Shown here: in pieces, positions 1-10,875 of the stretch
Layout: each line of letters opens with the position of its first letter
How positions within the stretch are numbered: position 1 is the stretch's first letter
Source of the DNA: Clonostachys chloroleuca
Lineage: Eukaryota; Ascomycota; Sordariomycetes; Hypocreales; Bionectriaceae
NCBI GenBank assembly: GCA_037952775.1
Contig: JBANAY010000003.1
Location: 1,054,001 to 1,118,000, forward strand
Reading direction: 5' to 3'
Length of the DNA: 64,000 bases
Translations under genes and position numbers: made by a program
The notes under the pieces: generated by a model
What the model was told of the DNA's origin: nothing
What the model saw: the letters and a program-made list of their open reading frames with translations, nothing else
Database searches by the model: none

Positions 1-466
1 AAAACATATACACAGATCACATATTCCCTTTTTTTATATAGATAGATATTTATATCTTACCAAGTCTTGTGACTTTTTGACTTCCAGATTGTTCAGTTGT
101 ATTTACCCGCATATCTTGACGTTAGTGGGCCAGCAAACAATGGAAACTAGGACCATAGCCTAGCTTCGAAATAATCCGTGATACTAACAGGCTGATCTTA
201 TCCACGCAATTATCCTCCTTACATTTTTCTCCACCAATCAACCTTTCTCATCTGAAGCCAACGGAGAACTGTGAATGCATAATATGGCCATAGAAGTTGC
301 GCTTATGGACGGCAAGAATGTTGAACGGCTTTGGCTTTCAAATGCGCCTTGTATTTCTTTAGAGAGCTTTCGACTATTATTCTGACCTATCGGCAGCTCA
401 TGCTGGTTAGTCACTAGGGCAGAAGAATCCTCTGAAAGTAATGTTGATCAAATCATATTGATATCC
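1..466. other. Intergenic, nothing recognised
   Basis: AT-rich sequence downstream of the first regulator gene. I see no ORF with coding character, no tRNA and no repeat. It probably contains the 3' UTR of the minus-strand regulator that ends at 467. Confidence 0.5.
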
Positions 467-2330
467 TCAATCTAGCGAATCTACCCTAACCGATCTCCAT
501 TCCTGTGAAGCTAAGATGTATTCCCCTTCGAACACTGTTCGATCCACACCATTCTGTTTCTTGCTACAGGTCAGCTTCACCCTATCCAGAGGCTCTCCGA
601 GTAAGTCCATCTCAATTCCATGAATTCTGTAGCTTTCAGGTATATTGGGAAGCACTAAGTCTTGTTCTTGTGGACAGCGTAGGAGCGGAAAGTTGTCCAA
701 ACCACCCAGTGACCCTTTGTAAAACCCACCCTCTTCTAGCTCGATCACCTTGCGAACCACACAGACGGACAGCTTAGAGTCCCAGATACCTTCTTGATGT
801 TGCGAGGTCGAAAGAAGTCGCATCGCTTGGGTTCGGATCTGATGTACGCGGCATTTGGTCGCGGCATAGAAGAGAGGTGCAATCCAACCCATGTCAATGA
901 TGGACAGGTGTCTGAAGACGAAGTTACCCATCGATATCTGCTTGTCATTCAAATCCGGTGTTGTTTTCAACAAAGTTATGCCATTCTGTATGAGAGTGAG
1001 GAACTTGGTTGTTTGCAGATCGTACGCTAACTCGTCGTAGGGAGAAATGCAGGTAGCGGTCATGATTTCTGCCATTGTGTAGTATTGAAGGATGAGCAAA
1101 TATAATTTGGTTCGCTGATCACCTCTCGGAGTTTCCGTTCGGATAATATCCAATGAGAGATCGTAGATCCTGAGCCATTGTGATAGGTCGGCGCGGTTGT
1201 GTTCCTGGCGCGCTTTCAAGGCATCAGTGCTGATCAAAAGAGCACTTCCGGCGTCGTGCTCCGCTCGGGCCTGATTCGAAATCTCAATGGCCCGATCAAG
1301 AAGCTGTCCCAGATATTGCCAGGCCTCGTTGGTTGAGTTAAAGCGAGTGCTGGGTAGTGGCCCTCGTAGGCTCACCGGAAAATCAAAGCAGGGCCGTGGA
1401 CGGCCTTGGTGGAATAGCCTGAACTGCAATCTCAACCTCGTAAACATTTCGGCGATCCAACCATCCAGCATCTTGGCTCGAGGTTGATGTACGGCAGGCA
1501 CTGCTGATAGCGACTCTTGAGCTTCGGCCAGGACCTTCAATCCATTATCCATGTGGCGGTGTGCAGTCTCAAAATGGCCACGAAGGAGCTCTAAACAGAT
1601 GAAGATGACGCATCCTATCAGCGAAACATGAAGAGAGGCTCGTCCCGTGGCGTTCAGGTGGTACTGAAGGTGGCGGATGGCCTTGGTATAGTGCCGCAGA
1701 GTGATGACCTCTTGCGAGGATGCGGTGTTGTCGCTCAGGGTGGGTGTTCGGTGCACTGTGCCCAATGCAAGAACAGCATGAAGAACAGAGGGCTCCGTCG
1801 AAGCGGCCTGGAAGACCAGCTTCGTCCAGAATCCGGTGACGAATGTGCCCGGCAACTTTGGGGCGGAGCGATGCCTGAACCACTCGAAGCGAGCTTTATC
1901 ACCTGCATCGAGGAGGACGGGATAATGGCATGCCGGTGAGTATAAGGGGCCAATGATAGAGCCATAGCCGGGCTTGCTGTTTCCTGGCAGAGGAGGTAGA
2001 CGTGAGCGAGGATTTATCGTGCTACATGCAACCCCGGGCTTCCCGCCAGCTCCTCCTCCACCCCAGATACCATACCCCTCGCATGTGCGTCCGGTTGACA
2101 TGCATCGATGGCAAACTGGAAAGCTTTCGTCGCATTTGACCTTTCGGATCCTATCTACCGATTAGTGAGCCCGAGGGGCGCGCCCACCAAGCGATGGAAG
2201 GGATGGGGTGATAAGGGGCTGGAGACGTTGGGTTTTCAACTCACCTACAAGTATGGCAGCCGGATTTCACTTTCCGTTTGCCCGTGTAGTGCTTACCCTT
2301 CGATCCGGGCAGTCTTAGTTCCTGTCCCAT
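467..2330 (-). CDS. Zn2Cys6 fungal transcription factor
   Basis: Two exons, complement(467..2150, 2245..2330), 589 aa. The intron of 94 nt (donor GTGAGT, acceptor ATAG) falls inside the zinc cluster. Exon 1 starts MGQEL and ends GCHTCR; exon 2 resumes IRKVKCDE. Together they give a full C-x2-C-x6-C-x6-C-x2-C-x6-C binuclear zinc cluster at about residues 24-51. The remainder is the helical fungal-specific regulatory region (for example the segment ALGTVHRT near residue 150), as in the DUF3468/Fungal_trans_2 group. Starting at the first ATG of exon 2 (2101) would lose five of the six zinc cysteines, so the spliced start is preferred. It is divergent from the aldo/keto reductase across about 610 bp and may regulate it. 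Confidence 0.88.
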
Positions 2331-2944
2331 TGCTAAGATCCAGTCCTTCCACTGAACGGCGAGGGAGATGGAGCATCGATGCGTGATGGTGTTACAAAAT
2401 TACTCCTGAAGTCCTGTTTATTCTTCAGCTGATATTCAAGTGGGGGCAAGAAAGGATCATTTGCATCATCCACCACGGCCTAAAGTGACCCCTGCTTTAT
2501 TCGCCAGCTCGGACATGCCATGCCCTGATTGGCCTGGAACTTGATCGAGCAAGCAGGGATCATCCTCCACTTCGCAATTTAGATCGTATGGATCCATCTC
2601 CAAGTATCCCAACTTGAATACCACTCCTCCGTACGGATGATGTAGGCATGCGATATCTCCGGTGAAACCAATACAACTCGTTTGAAGATGGCTTCGGGTG
2701 CTTCCTAATCCCTTTAAAACCGAGAAATCGGGTACATTATACGAATGACATGAGCCACGTCACAAACAGCCAAGTGCTGAGTAAAAAAGTATATAAGGAC
2801 AGCGATTCCTGCTTCATCTATAGGGAGAATAACTCATCAACAAGCCTCCCGCTTGCTATTGTGCCACTACCACCAATAAAAAGATTTATTCTCTTTTCAA
2901 CACTCCATAATTGCATATTCATCCCTACTTCATCTCCAGCCACG
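2331..2944. promoter_or_regulatory. Divergent promoter, regulator / AKR
   Basis: The 614-bp region between the divergent regulator and reductase genes. A TATA-like TATATAAG lies at 2790-2797, about 155 nt upstream of the reductase ATG. A near-palindrome TCCGTACGGA lies at about 2628-2637; its right part with the following bases (CGTACGGATGA) recurs at 4360-4370, just downstream of the reductase. CGG/CCG half-sites are the usual targets of Zn2Cys6 proteins, so this is a candidate operator (inference). Confidence 0.45.
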
Positions 2945-4213
2945 ATGCCTACCTTCTCGAAGCTCCGTCAACTTGGCAAGAACGGACCCCTTGTGTCTGC
3001 CATAGGTTTTGGCCAGATGGCACTTGGGACCGACTTCTATGGAGCAATTCCGTCTGATGAAGAGCGTTTCGCTGTCATGGATCGTGCCCATGAGCTGGGT
3101 ATGACCATGTGGGACAGCGCTGAGTAAGTACCCCTTCTGATAAGATCTCGTGGCTGCAAACGAAATCGTCGCCCACGCCTCCTCACTACGTGGAATATGA
3201 GTCTAAGTTGTATCGCAGTATTTATGGAGATAGTGAAGAATTGATGGGAAAGTGGTTCAAGCGGACTGGGAAGCGTGATGACATCTTCGTGGTGACCAAG
3301 TTTGGCTTCGTCAAAGGCCACGATCACACTAAGGGCCCTAAGTATGATACTTCCGCTGCCTATACTAGGGAAGCCTGCCTTGAGAGTCTGCGCGTTCTCG
3401 GTATAGACTCTATCGACCTTTGTAAGGCAATTTGCACACTTGTTTGTGTTGTCAAGATGCTAACGTCCATCTGTCTGTTTCAGACTATGTGCACCATGCC
3501 AGTCCCGTGACACCAATCGAGGAGACAATGAGAGAATTGGTCAAACTACAATCGTAAGTTTTAGATCCAATATCTCGCCATCTCGCAAATTTCCCTTGAT
3601 TTCACTGACTGATTCCTTAAAGCGAGGGGAAAATCAAGCATATTGGGCTCTCAGGTGTTTCCTCAACCACATTGCGTAGGGCCTACAAAATAGCGCCAGT
3701 GGCAGCCGTCCAGACAGAATACTCAGTGTTTGCCCGTGAAATCGAGAGCGACAAGGGTACTGATCTTCTTGCCACTGCTCGCGAGCTCGGTGTTGCCGTC
3801 GTCGTGCATTCCCCCTCGGGCGAGGCATACTCACCTCGAACTTTGGCGCTGGTGAGCCGGCGAGTGACAGCAAGGATAGGCGCCACAAGTTCTTCCCCTG
3901 GTTTTCAGAAGAACATCGCGAGAACAATATCAAGGTTGTGGGTCAGTTCAAAGCCTTGGCCGAGAAGAAGGGCTGCACCACTTCGCAGCTGGCTCTTGCA
4001 TGGCTCCTCAAACAGGGTGATGATATCATTCCCATACCGGGCACAAAGAAGATCAAGTACCTCGAGGAGAACTGGGCGACTCTCAATGTCGAACTTTCTG
4101 ATCCTGAAGTGGCGGAGATTGGACATTTTGGCGAAACGGCTGGCATTGGAGGAGACAATAAGATTGCCGCACACAAAGATCACTACTTTGCCAACACTGT
4201 GGAGGAGTCCTAG
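2945..4213 (+). CDS. Aldo/keto reductase (AKR), one-base frame break
   Basis: NADPH-dependent aldo/keto reductase. Exons 2945..3123, 3219..3421, 3484..3553 and 3623..4213, all with good GT...AG ends. The AKR tetrad is visible: Asp in WDSAD followed by Tyr in IYGDSE, Lys in VVTKFG, His in YVHHA. C-terminal cofactor-binding motif is IPIPGTKK. Within exon 4 the frame is lost at the CCCCC run 3811-3815; one further C would join HSP to the downstream LGRGILTSNF frame, which continues to the TAG at 4211-4213. No intron can bridge the break because protein-like sequence runs up to it on both sides. As written the gene is frameshifted; a sequencing or assembly indel is the likelier cause, real loss the alternative. 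Family length (about 330 aa) would be normal. Confidence 0.85.
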
Positions 4214-4792
4214 GTACGGAAGAGAAAGAAAATAGAGTTTAACAACAACGAAGCTGCCAGGGCCCGACAACTCAACGCAATGAATACGAAAGCTTAAAAA
4301 TATACCCTTTCCTAGTCCGCCCAAGATGTAGTCATACGAAGGAAAATTCCATGAACCTTCGTACGGATGACTCAACTTGCCGTCAGGGGAGGATTTGCCT
4401 CTGAGATTATGATTTGTGCTAGGAGCGAGCTAGATCACGGACAACGGGGGGTAGTTTCAGTAACTCTAGTCTTACCCAAATCACCAACAGTATGCGTCAA
4501 GGACGTGGCCTTTCACCAGAGCGTCTAGATGATTAGCTGAAATCCTGGCAGTTAATAGAGGCCATAGGGTGATCCGGGACTTCATAGGGTAAAGAACGAG
4601 CTGTATCTATGTCAAACACGTTACGTGTACCAAAACTCCAGAAACCCCCGAGTGAACCTTCGGTTTTATTTTCGAGTATCTTAAACCCCCTACAACAATC
4701 AGACGTTGAACTCTTATGTACTAGAAAACATATCCGCTATCATAATCCTCGGCAATCGGCGATTGAGCAAAAAGGTGAGGACACAATGATAC
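4214..4792. other. Intergenic with a short dispersed repeat
   Basis: The region between two convergent genes. It contains about 38 nt (4221-4258, beginning agagaaagaaaatagag) that recurs with few changes at 7996-8036, and the CGTACGGATGA copy at 4360-4370. I see no gene. Confidence 0.45.
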
Positions 4793-5706
4793 TCACAGCT
4801 TCCCCAAGGCCGGCGCAGGCACTAGCTCCAGATCCTGGTGCGGGAGATCTAGAAAATCCCACATGTAATGAAATCTGTCACTTCCAAAGAAGGGCTCAGC
4901 TTTCCCCTTGCCATCATGCACCCAGAACCAAGGACACCCATACGCGCCTAAAGTCTCCGCAGTATGCTTTGTTACATCATTCAACTTCTTCTTGACATCC
5001 GGACCTTGGGAATCTTTAAGAATTTTAGGCGCTTGCTCGGCGCCGAAGACAGCTTGCAGGACCGCAAGCATGTTTTCCGGCTTGGAAAGATCCTTGTGGT
5101 CGAGCCACAGGGCCTGGAAGCATGCTTTGTGCAGGGCGTCGTACTGTTCCGTATATGCTTCCTTGACAAGGGTGAGGCATCTTTGCGGCTATTCACGTTG
5201 AGTGAGTGGCAAAGGCACACGTAACATGGGAACACAAGATATACGTACCAGTAAAGACAGGAAGGGAAAAAACTCTGGAACTTTGAACCTCAATCCGAAG
5301 TACTTCTGCGCTCGCTTAATATCATACGGCGAGTAGGCGGACTTGGCGGCGAGAGCCATAGGTGGCTTGTTACCTGTCTCAATTTTCAGAGAGAGGAGGC
5401 CAGCCATACATCAACTGGGGGGATCTCTTACCCGAACTCGCCATAATTCCACCTAGGAATACCGGGATGAATCTAGTGAGCCACGGTTAGAAAGCTGATA
5501 TCTTATCGCACATATAGTGGCCCTTACTCTACTTCGACATTCAGATCTTCAAGTGCCTGTCTGCGTTGAGAGAGGTATGAATACGCGAGGAAGCTATAAG
5601 GAGAGACTGCGTCATGGAAATGTCAGAAGGGCGTGCTTGATGTTCTTTTGCAAGGGCACTCACCACAGTCGAGATACGCCTCGATCTTTTTCTTATGAGG
5701 AGCCAT
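4793..5706 (-). CDS. Kappa-class GST / DsbA-like thioredoxin-fold protein
   Basis: Five exons, complement(4793..5188, 5249..5373, 5432..5472, 5528..5606, 5664..5706), 227 aa, all introns 55-60 nt with GT...AG. The protein begins MAPHKKKIEAYLDCVSPYSF: a thioredoxin-fold strand followed by the SPYS motif whose serine activates glutathione in kappa GSTs. The middle segment NKPPMALAAK and the C-terminal FGSDRFHYM also fit the GSTK/2-hydroxychromene-2-carboxylate isomerase family, and the length is normal (about 220 aa). Expected role: glutathione conjugation or isomerisation in mitochondria or peroxisomes. It sits tail to tail with the aldo/keto reductase and head to head with an SDR, consistent with a detoxification group. 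Intact. Confidence 0.9.
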
Positions 5707-6053
5707 CTTGTCTGTTACTGAGTTCTGTCGTTATATGTCAAGGGTCTATTAACACAGAATGGCTGAGCACATCCAATTGATTGAAAGGGTGAGATGACAA
5801 CATCACATGTATTTATCGCGTCTTCGGTTCCCCTTAAGTTTTAGCCGAGGCGCGACCCCAGACTTGCCAGAATAGTGGTTTATGTAATACAAAACAGGGA
5901 TCGTCCGAGCCAATCTCTGCCGCTTGTGCCAGTCTGCCGTGGCTCGCTTCATTCCAATTGCGGGGCTTCTTCCTTCATCTCACACCGGGTCGGCGGCTCG
6001 GGATGTCCTCCTACCGCATCTATCTGTTCTGGCTTACTTAAGGATGAGAAAAT
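5707..6053. promoter_or_regulatory. Divergent promoter, GSTK / SDR
   Basis: 347 bp shared by the divergent GSTK and SDR genes; it should hold both 5' UTRs. No clear operator was recognised. Confidence 0.4.
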
Positions 6054-7160
6054 ATGAGCAAGCCATCGGATCTGGTTGCTCTTGTAGTTGGGGCTTCTCG
6101 TGGAATCGGTCGCCAGATAGCCATCGACCTTGCGAGACATGGATATCGAGGTAAGCAATCATTCCCTGATCATAGGCTAGAGGCGGAGAACTGACAGCGA
6201 CATTTCAGTGGTTGTGGCAGCTAAGACAGTCAGTGATGCCACCAAACAAACTACCCCTTTCCCGCCCGATCCCAACTCCAATGAATCGACCATCACTACC
6301 GTCGTTCGCGAAATCGAGGAGGCTGGCGGAGAAGCGGTAGCCTTTCAGGTTGATACAAGAGACCCCGAGTCTGTCAAGAACATGGTTGATTTCACATCGA
6401 AGTACTATGGTTCTTTGGATGTGATTGTTTATAATTCCGGCGCAGTATGGTGGTCGTCAGTGGAGAAGACGTCGATGAAACGGTTCAAGTTACTTCAAGA
6501 TGTGAATATCAATGGTCTCTACGCGACCATACAAGCTGCAATGCCTCACTGGCAACAGAACGAGTGGAAGGGGCGGATCATTGTGGTTAGCCCGCCCATC
6601 TATTCGCGCTTCTTCCGAGGCAAGACAGCATACGCCGCTATCAAGGTCGGGATGTCTGTGCTCACAAAAGGGCTTGCAATGGACTGGAAGCGAGAGGGCA
6701 AATCGAACATGGCCATCTCGTCTATATGGCCCGCAGTGGTTGGTGCTCATGCTCCATCTCGCTTGACACGATTATGAAACTCACAGTCAGCAGGGGATTC
6801 AATCAGCTGCGACGCCAAACGTCAGGCTTTTGCCTGACCTTAGAAAGGCTGTGAGTAAAGCCTTTATCCAATGTTATGAAATAACCTTCGAAGGCTGATC
6901 CAGTTACAGACAATATTCTCCGATGCCATTTTGGAGATGCTTCGAGCTCCAGCGGATGAGATTAACGGCCGTCTAGAAGTAGACGAAGATTTCCTGCGTG
7001 CGAGAGGTGTCCAGGATTTTCCAAATACAGCGTAGTCCCTGGATCGACGCCAAGAAGGATGCTACCTGTCCAGTTTCCGGATCTACGAGTCGCCGAGGAG
7101 GATGATGAAGGATTGCGCATGGACAGCACGGATGCTGGACATCGGGAACACAAGCTCTAA
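6054..7160 (+). CDS. HSDL2-like short-chain dehydrogenase, frame break near C-terminus
   Basis: Exons 6054..6150, 6209..6738, 6794..6850 and 6910..7160. The N-terminal Rossmann motif is GASRGIG. The catalytic Tyr-Lys is YAAIK, with a candidate serine in VVSPPIY. The insertion between strand 2 and helix C (PFPPDP, then EIEEAGGEAVAF) is typical of the HSDL2-like SDR group. Intron 2 is my choice of CAGTG|GTTGGT to CAG|GGGATT, because it restores the conserved IWPAV...QSAATP segment; its donor is weak. In exon 4 a stop (TAG at about 7036) follows a TTTT run (7017-7020). One more T would continue the frame to a TAA at 7158-7160 through a polar C-terminal tail. The truncated version would still hold the full catalytic domain. 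Confidence 0.8.
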
Positions 7161-7547
7161 TTGTCTCGCTATTCTTCAACGCCTCTGCTTAGGTTCAAAT
7201 TGAGTTAAGAAACAGCTGAATCAAAACAATCTCAACCCAGACACAACATGTATTGAGTCGACATGACAGTAGAATGACCCAGACAGTCTTTCCTCCCATT
7301 TGCCGATTTGGGTATATTGTCCTGCCATTGGATTTTTGGACAACTCGCAAGCAGGCTGAACATAAACTCCATGCTACAACAAGGGAATGTCTGCCCCCAA
7401 GAAACCAAGTAAAGATCTGCGTGTGACATGGAGACTCTACTAGCCCTTAAATCAAACTTCAAAACGGAATACATTGCACCTTACTTCAACCTTCGACATG
7501 AAAGCATTCTCATTCAGCCTTGCTTCGCCTCTTTCCTACTTGACATC
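7161..7547. other. Intergenic, nothing recognised
   Basis: About 390 bp between convergent genes. Only short random ORFs; probably the two 3' UTRs. Confidence 0.45.
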
Positions 7548-7838
7548 TCATTGTAGGAAATCAAGTTGGATCCGTACGTTGTTAAGTTCAGAAACCAGCT
7601 TCGTCTTTCTCTTCTGCATCAAGACCTCCAACTCGATCATCCGGTTCAAATCATCCGTGAACTGCTGCTTGGCTTGTTGCGCTGCATCAGTAAAACGGTC
7701 CATCCGCCCATACCGTGGCCAAAACTCCTCGTTCAACTGCTTTCTTCTCTGTACAGACTCCGCCATGGTGTTTTCTATGGTTCGGATCTCCTCCGCTAAA
7801 CGCTGCTCAGTATATTGAAGCTGGGTGATGCTTGCCAT
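7548..7838 (-). CDS. Small coiled-coil protein, unknown function
   Basis: Single exon, 96 aa, starting MASITQLQYTEQR. The whole protein is predicted helical: charged, with heptad-like leucine/isoleucine spacing (RLAEEIRTIENTM, RMIELEVLMQKR) and no membrane segment. An in-frame upstream extension to 8072 exists but is hydrophobic and low in coding character, so the ATG at 7838 is preferred. I do not recognise the family. It could be a scaffold or a small biogenesis factor, but nothing in the context tells. Confidence 0.5.
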   Translation of the reverse strand: MASITQLQYTEQRLAEEIRTIENTMAESVQRRKQLNEEFWPRYGRMDRFTDAAQQAKQQFTDDLNRMIELEVLMQKRKTKLVSELNNVRIQLDFLQ

Positions 7839-8934
7839 CTTTCCTATTTCAAACCTTGTTGACCGAGAATATAACTTTGGTTGATTTTTCTTAGCCTGAT
7901 AGTATAAAGGTAACTTTACAGAGTTCGGGATGGAGGAGTTGGGTGTAGCTATCGGCAGTATATATAGTTTTTTGGAAGCAATACTGCAAATCGGAAGAGA
8001 AAGAGAATAATAGAGTTTAACAACAATAAAGCTGCAAATCAACTGTGAATATTTGTACATTGTACAAAGCAAACGTGTTTTTTTAAATCACTGATCATAT
8101 CTGTATCTAAACTGTGATTCGCCGAAGTGTCACCCTCTTTTGTGAATCGATACCTCAGCTACCTGATATTCAACCTCAAATAGTGTCAACTAGTGTTTAA
8201 ATTATGTTCTCTCATTTGGCCTCGAAACTCTTTGGCTCTTTGTCCATACGGTTAGTTATTTAGCTAATCTATCATTTGGTAAAGAAATGAATCCTTTTAC
8301 CGTATATCTCTACGAATGTCATCACCGTCATAGCTTTCAGAGGCTATGGCTCTGTGTAGTGTAACGGCAGAGGACCAATGAGACAGTTATTCAAGCTGCA
8401 TTTAAACGCAATCGTGAGACATTCTTGTGCAGCATGGTATCGCGGACTTATTGGAGAATATGTGAATTCTTTGGCTCGATTCGTTTCTTCATCATCATGA
8501 AACGACAACAATAGCTTACAGTATAACCATCACTTCATCGCTGTCAGTGCAAATCGCCGACCGTATCCACATGTCTAGGAGCACACACCTTCTCACTCCA
8601 TGACTACCATGCTACAAAGGAGCATTATAATTCACTTACATATTCACTAACAAAGACGCTATGGTAGTATGGACAACTTTCAATGACTCGGACACCTCCA
8701 TAAGCCCTCTGGAATTCCAGAAAGAGCCAGCATGGACAAATGGGGTAAACAAAGAGAAAGAGACGCAAAATATCAACTCTTATCTCTTCATTCTTAAAGA
8801 AAAGGCAGCAATACAACAACCTGTATTTAGCTTCTCATTTGACAACCTCAGATCTGAAGAGCGACAAGAGCTGACAATAGGAAGAAAATTATGGACGATG
8901 TCCAACGAACAACCTAGCCAACCTCAGACATTAG
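7839..8934. other. Long intergenic region with dispersed repeat copy
   Basis: AT-rich. It contains the second copy of the approximately 40-nt repeat at 7996-8036 (compare 4221-4258). A 113-codon plus-strand ORF starting at 8661 overlaps the 3' end of the tubby-like gene in antisense and has no recognisable features, so I do not call it. Confidence 0.4.
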
Positions 8935-9552
8935 CTACGACGAACCGGAAGCGCTTCGAGTCGCAGCTCGCGCTCTTCTCAGGACTTCGAAAAGCGAAAT
9001 AAATGTCATAATAACCAACACCCTGAAGTCCGGTCCCAGGTCTTGGTTAATCTGCAACTTTGCATGTTCGGTGAATGTGCCAGACGTGGTACACACAGCA
9101 ACAACATTGCCACCACCTCCCATCATATCAACAAGCTTGTATCTGGTGCTGAAGATACCGCCACGCGCTCTATCAGCACGATAGTTTGATGTTTTCTTCC
9201 ATGCGAACGTTCTCCTGCTGCCGTCGGTCAATGTCAGAGCCCAGACATGGCAGATCTTCATAGCGCTTCCGGCCTTCATCTCTTCCCAGCGCACTTGCCC
9301 AGGCGCATGGTCCGTATTTCCCAAAGCAATTCTTATAGTGCGGCCGATTTTTTTGAGATGGGCGGCTGCCACCATCGAGCTGGAGTTCCTGCTTGAGCCT
9401 TGGATAAGAGTGAGGTCCGGCTTTCCAACTGAAAACACTGATATCTCTGCAGTGTATGCTTTGATGTTCCGCTCAGAGTCTTGAATATCATAATGCCGGC
9501 CCAGTGTGGGTTTATGGATGCCAAAATGAAGGCAAGGCTTGGTGAAGTCCAT
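8935..9552 (-). CDS. Tubby/LURP1-like C-terminal-domain protein, hypothetical
   Basis: Single exon, 205 aa, starting MDFTKPCLHFGIHKPT. The protein reads as alternating short beta strands with tryptophans at regular places (VRWEEM, CHVWALTL, FAWKKT), then a hydrophobic helix near the C-terminus (VLVIMTFISLFEVL). This is the layout of the tubby C-terminal-like fold, a 12-stranded barrel round one helix, which fungi carry in many uncharacterised copies. Fold assignment is by pattern only. No catalytic residues are seen; a membrane-lipid or scaffold role would be inference. Complete and intact. Confidence 0.6.
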   Translation of the reverse strand: MDFTKPCLHFGIHKPTLGRHYDIQDSERNIKAYTAEISVFSVGKPDLTLIQGSSRNSSSMVAAAHLKKIGRTIRIALGNTDHAPGQVRWEEMKAGSAMKICHVWALTLTDGSRRTFAWKKTSNYRADRARGGIFSTRYKLVDMMGGGGNVVAVCTTSGTFTEHAKLQINQDLGPDFRVLVIMTFISLFEVLRRARAATRSASGSS

Positions 9553-10223
9553 TGTGATGAGTGCATTTACGGTTCCTGTTCAAAGTGTTGCTCACATCAT
9601 GATTGTAACATGCAAAACCCGCGCTATTGAGAGCCAACAGCATGAATAAATACTGGCTAGCTGGGAAATGGCTGACGCCCAGTACCATACTCTTGGAATC
9701 AAAGTGCCCAGCTTCTATGTATGACCGCGACTGTAGGATCGACGGCGCCCGGCAGGGCTGAGCAATTGTTTAGATTTAGGGTAGCATGTGGTGGCTCAAT
9801 GCCCAAAGTTCCTTATTCCATGAATCTTAGTGGGATGAGGTCAGTTCGGCAAACACGGCATGACTGTGATCTACTTTCCATGTCCTCCGGGCACTTCTAG
9901 CTATGAGGGACTTTGGGTGTGGTAGTGCCCGTCAACCTTTAATCGACCCCCATATTGCTGCCTAACATCTCGCTGCCGACATCCCCATGTGGTAAATCCC
10001 AGCCGTATACACAAAATGCTGTGCCAGCGCTGCATACTCGACTTCAGAGCAGAGAACTCTCGTTATTAACAGATTATCGGGCGGGGGCGAAGGGAAAAAA
10101 CCATTCTGAGTCAGCATCTGAAGGAGACAGGTATTGTCCAGGAAACAGGGTTTAGTGGGTTGCGTCAGCTTTCATTTCCGACAACTTGATTCCACGTCAA
10201 CAACAACTTAACCGCCCAAAACG
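9553..10223. promoter_or_regulatory. Divergent intergenic region
   Basis: 671 bp between the tubby-like gene and the small membrane-protein gene, which are divergent. No repeat, TATA cluster or extra gene recognised. Confidence 0.35.
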
Positions 10224-10580
10224 ATGGCCACAAATATGGAAAAAGTAGCTCTCGGCGGCCTCATTGGCATCACATACCTCGGCGGGTTCAGTCGTTTCAC
10301 CCATGGGCAATACACTCCAGCGTTCCACCGATACCAGGTCGATCGAGCGCCTGACGACGAGTCGACACGATTGATCCCGATTATGGACGTCACTCTCGCG
10401 ACGATGCTTGTGTTTCCGAGAACACGAACCGTTGCCGCGCTACTTGGCACCTTCTTCCAGTGTGTCGGGCTGGTTATGCGCGTTGCAAGTCGCAAGCCCA
10501 TGATACCTGATATTCTGCTCGCTTCGATCACGGGATTCGTTGCATGGTCTTCCTACAAACTCAATCCCCATTTTTGGTAA
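10224..10580 (+). CDS. Small integral membrane protein, unknown function
   Basis: Single exon, 118 aa, starting MATNMEKVALGG. Three or four hydrophobic segments are visible: VALGGLIGITYLGG (about 8-21), LIPIMDVTLATMLVF (about 50-65), VAALLGTFFQCVGLVM (about 70-86) and ILLASITGFVAWSSY (about 97-112). The HRYQVDRAPDDES loop lies between the first two. Length and layout fit the DoxX-like/SURF4-like small membrane proteins common near fungal secondary-metabolite genes, but I do not recognise a definite family. Its 3' end is about 300 bp upstream of the Zn2Cys6 gene on the same strand. Confidence 0.6.
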   Translation: MATNMEKVALGGLIGITYLGGFSRFTHGQYTPAFHRYQVDRAPDDESTRLIPIMDVTLATMLVFPRTRTVAALLGTFFQCVGLVMRVASRKPMIPDILLASITGFVAWSSYKLNPHFW

Positions 10581-10720
10581 TGAACTGGATGATCTTATTC
10601 TTGGGCCACGGCCCTCTTTGTCATATAAACCATCATGTACTGAGCTTGAACTTTCCTCCTTGTCATCACGTCCAAGTTAATGTGCGGCGCTGGATTGATT
10701 CTCCACTTATTTCGCGTACT

Positions 10721-10733
10721 GCCGAATTGTCCG
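10721..10733 (+). promoter_or_regulatory. 13-nt copy of the AATTGTCC element
   Basis: GCCGAATTGTCCG lies 143 nt upstream of the regulator ATG at 10876. The same 13 nt occur at 14983-14995 in the FAD monooxygenase/reductase promoter, as one of four regularly spaced AATTGTCC cores. This could be an autoregulatory site for the adjacent Zn2Cys6 protein (inference). Confidence 0.45.
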
Positions 10734-10875
10734 AAGGCGTCAAATAATTGACCGGAAATTCCGAAACTCAACGCAGTTCCTCCACCCAAATTGATGTCTC
10801 CTCGTCCGCTGTTCTCCCACCCGCGATCCCGGTGACTCTCGATCGAGACTATTTGCTCTCGGAACGGGTCTCGAA

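Noticed and set aside
8661..9002. 113-codon plus-strand ORF
   Set aside because: It overlaps the tubby-like gene's 3' end in antisense and shows no domain, splice sites or promoter support.
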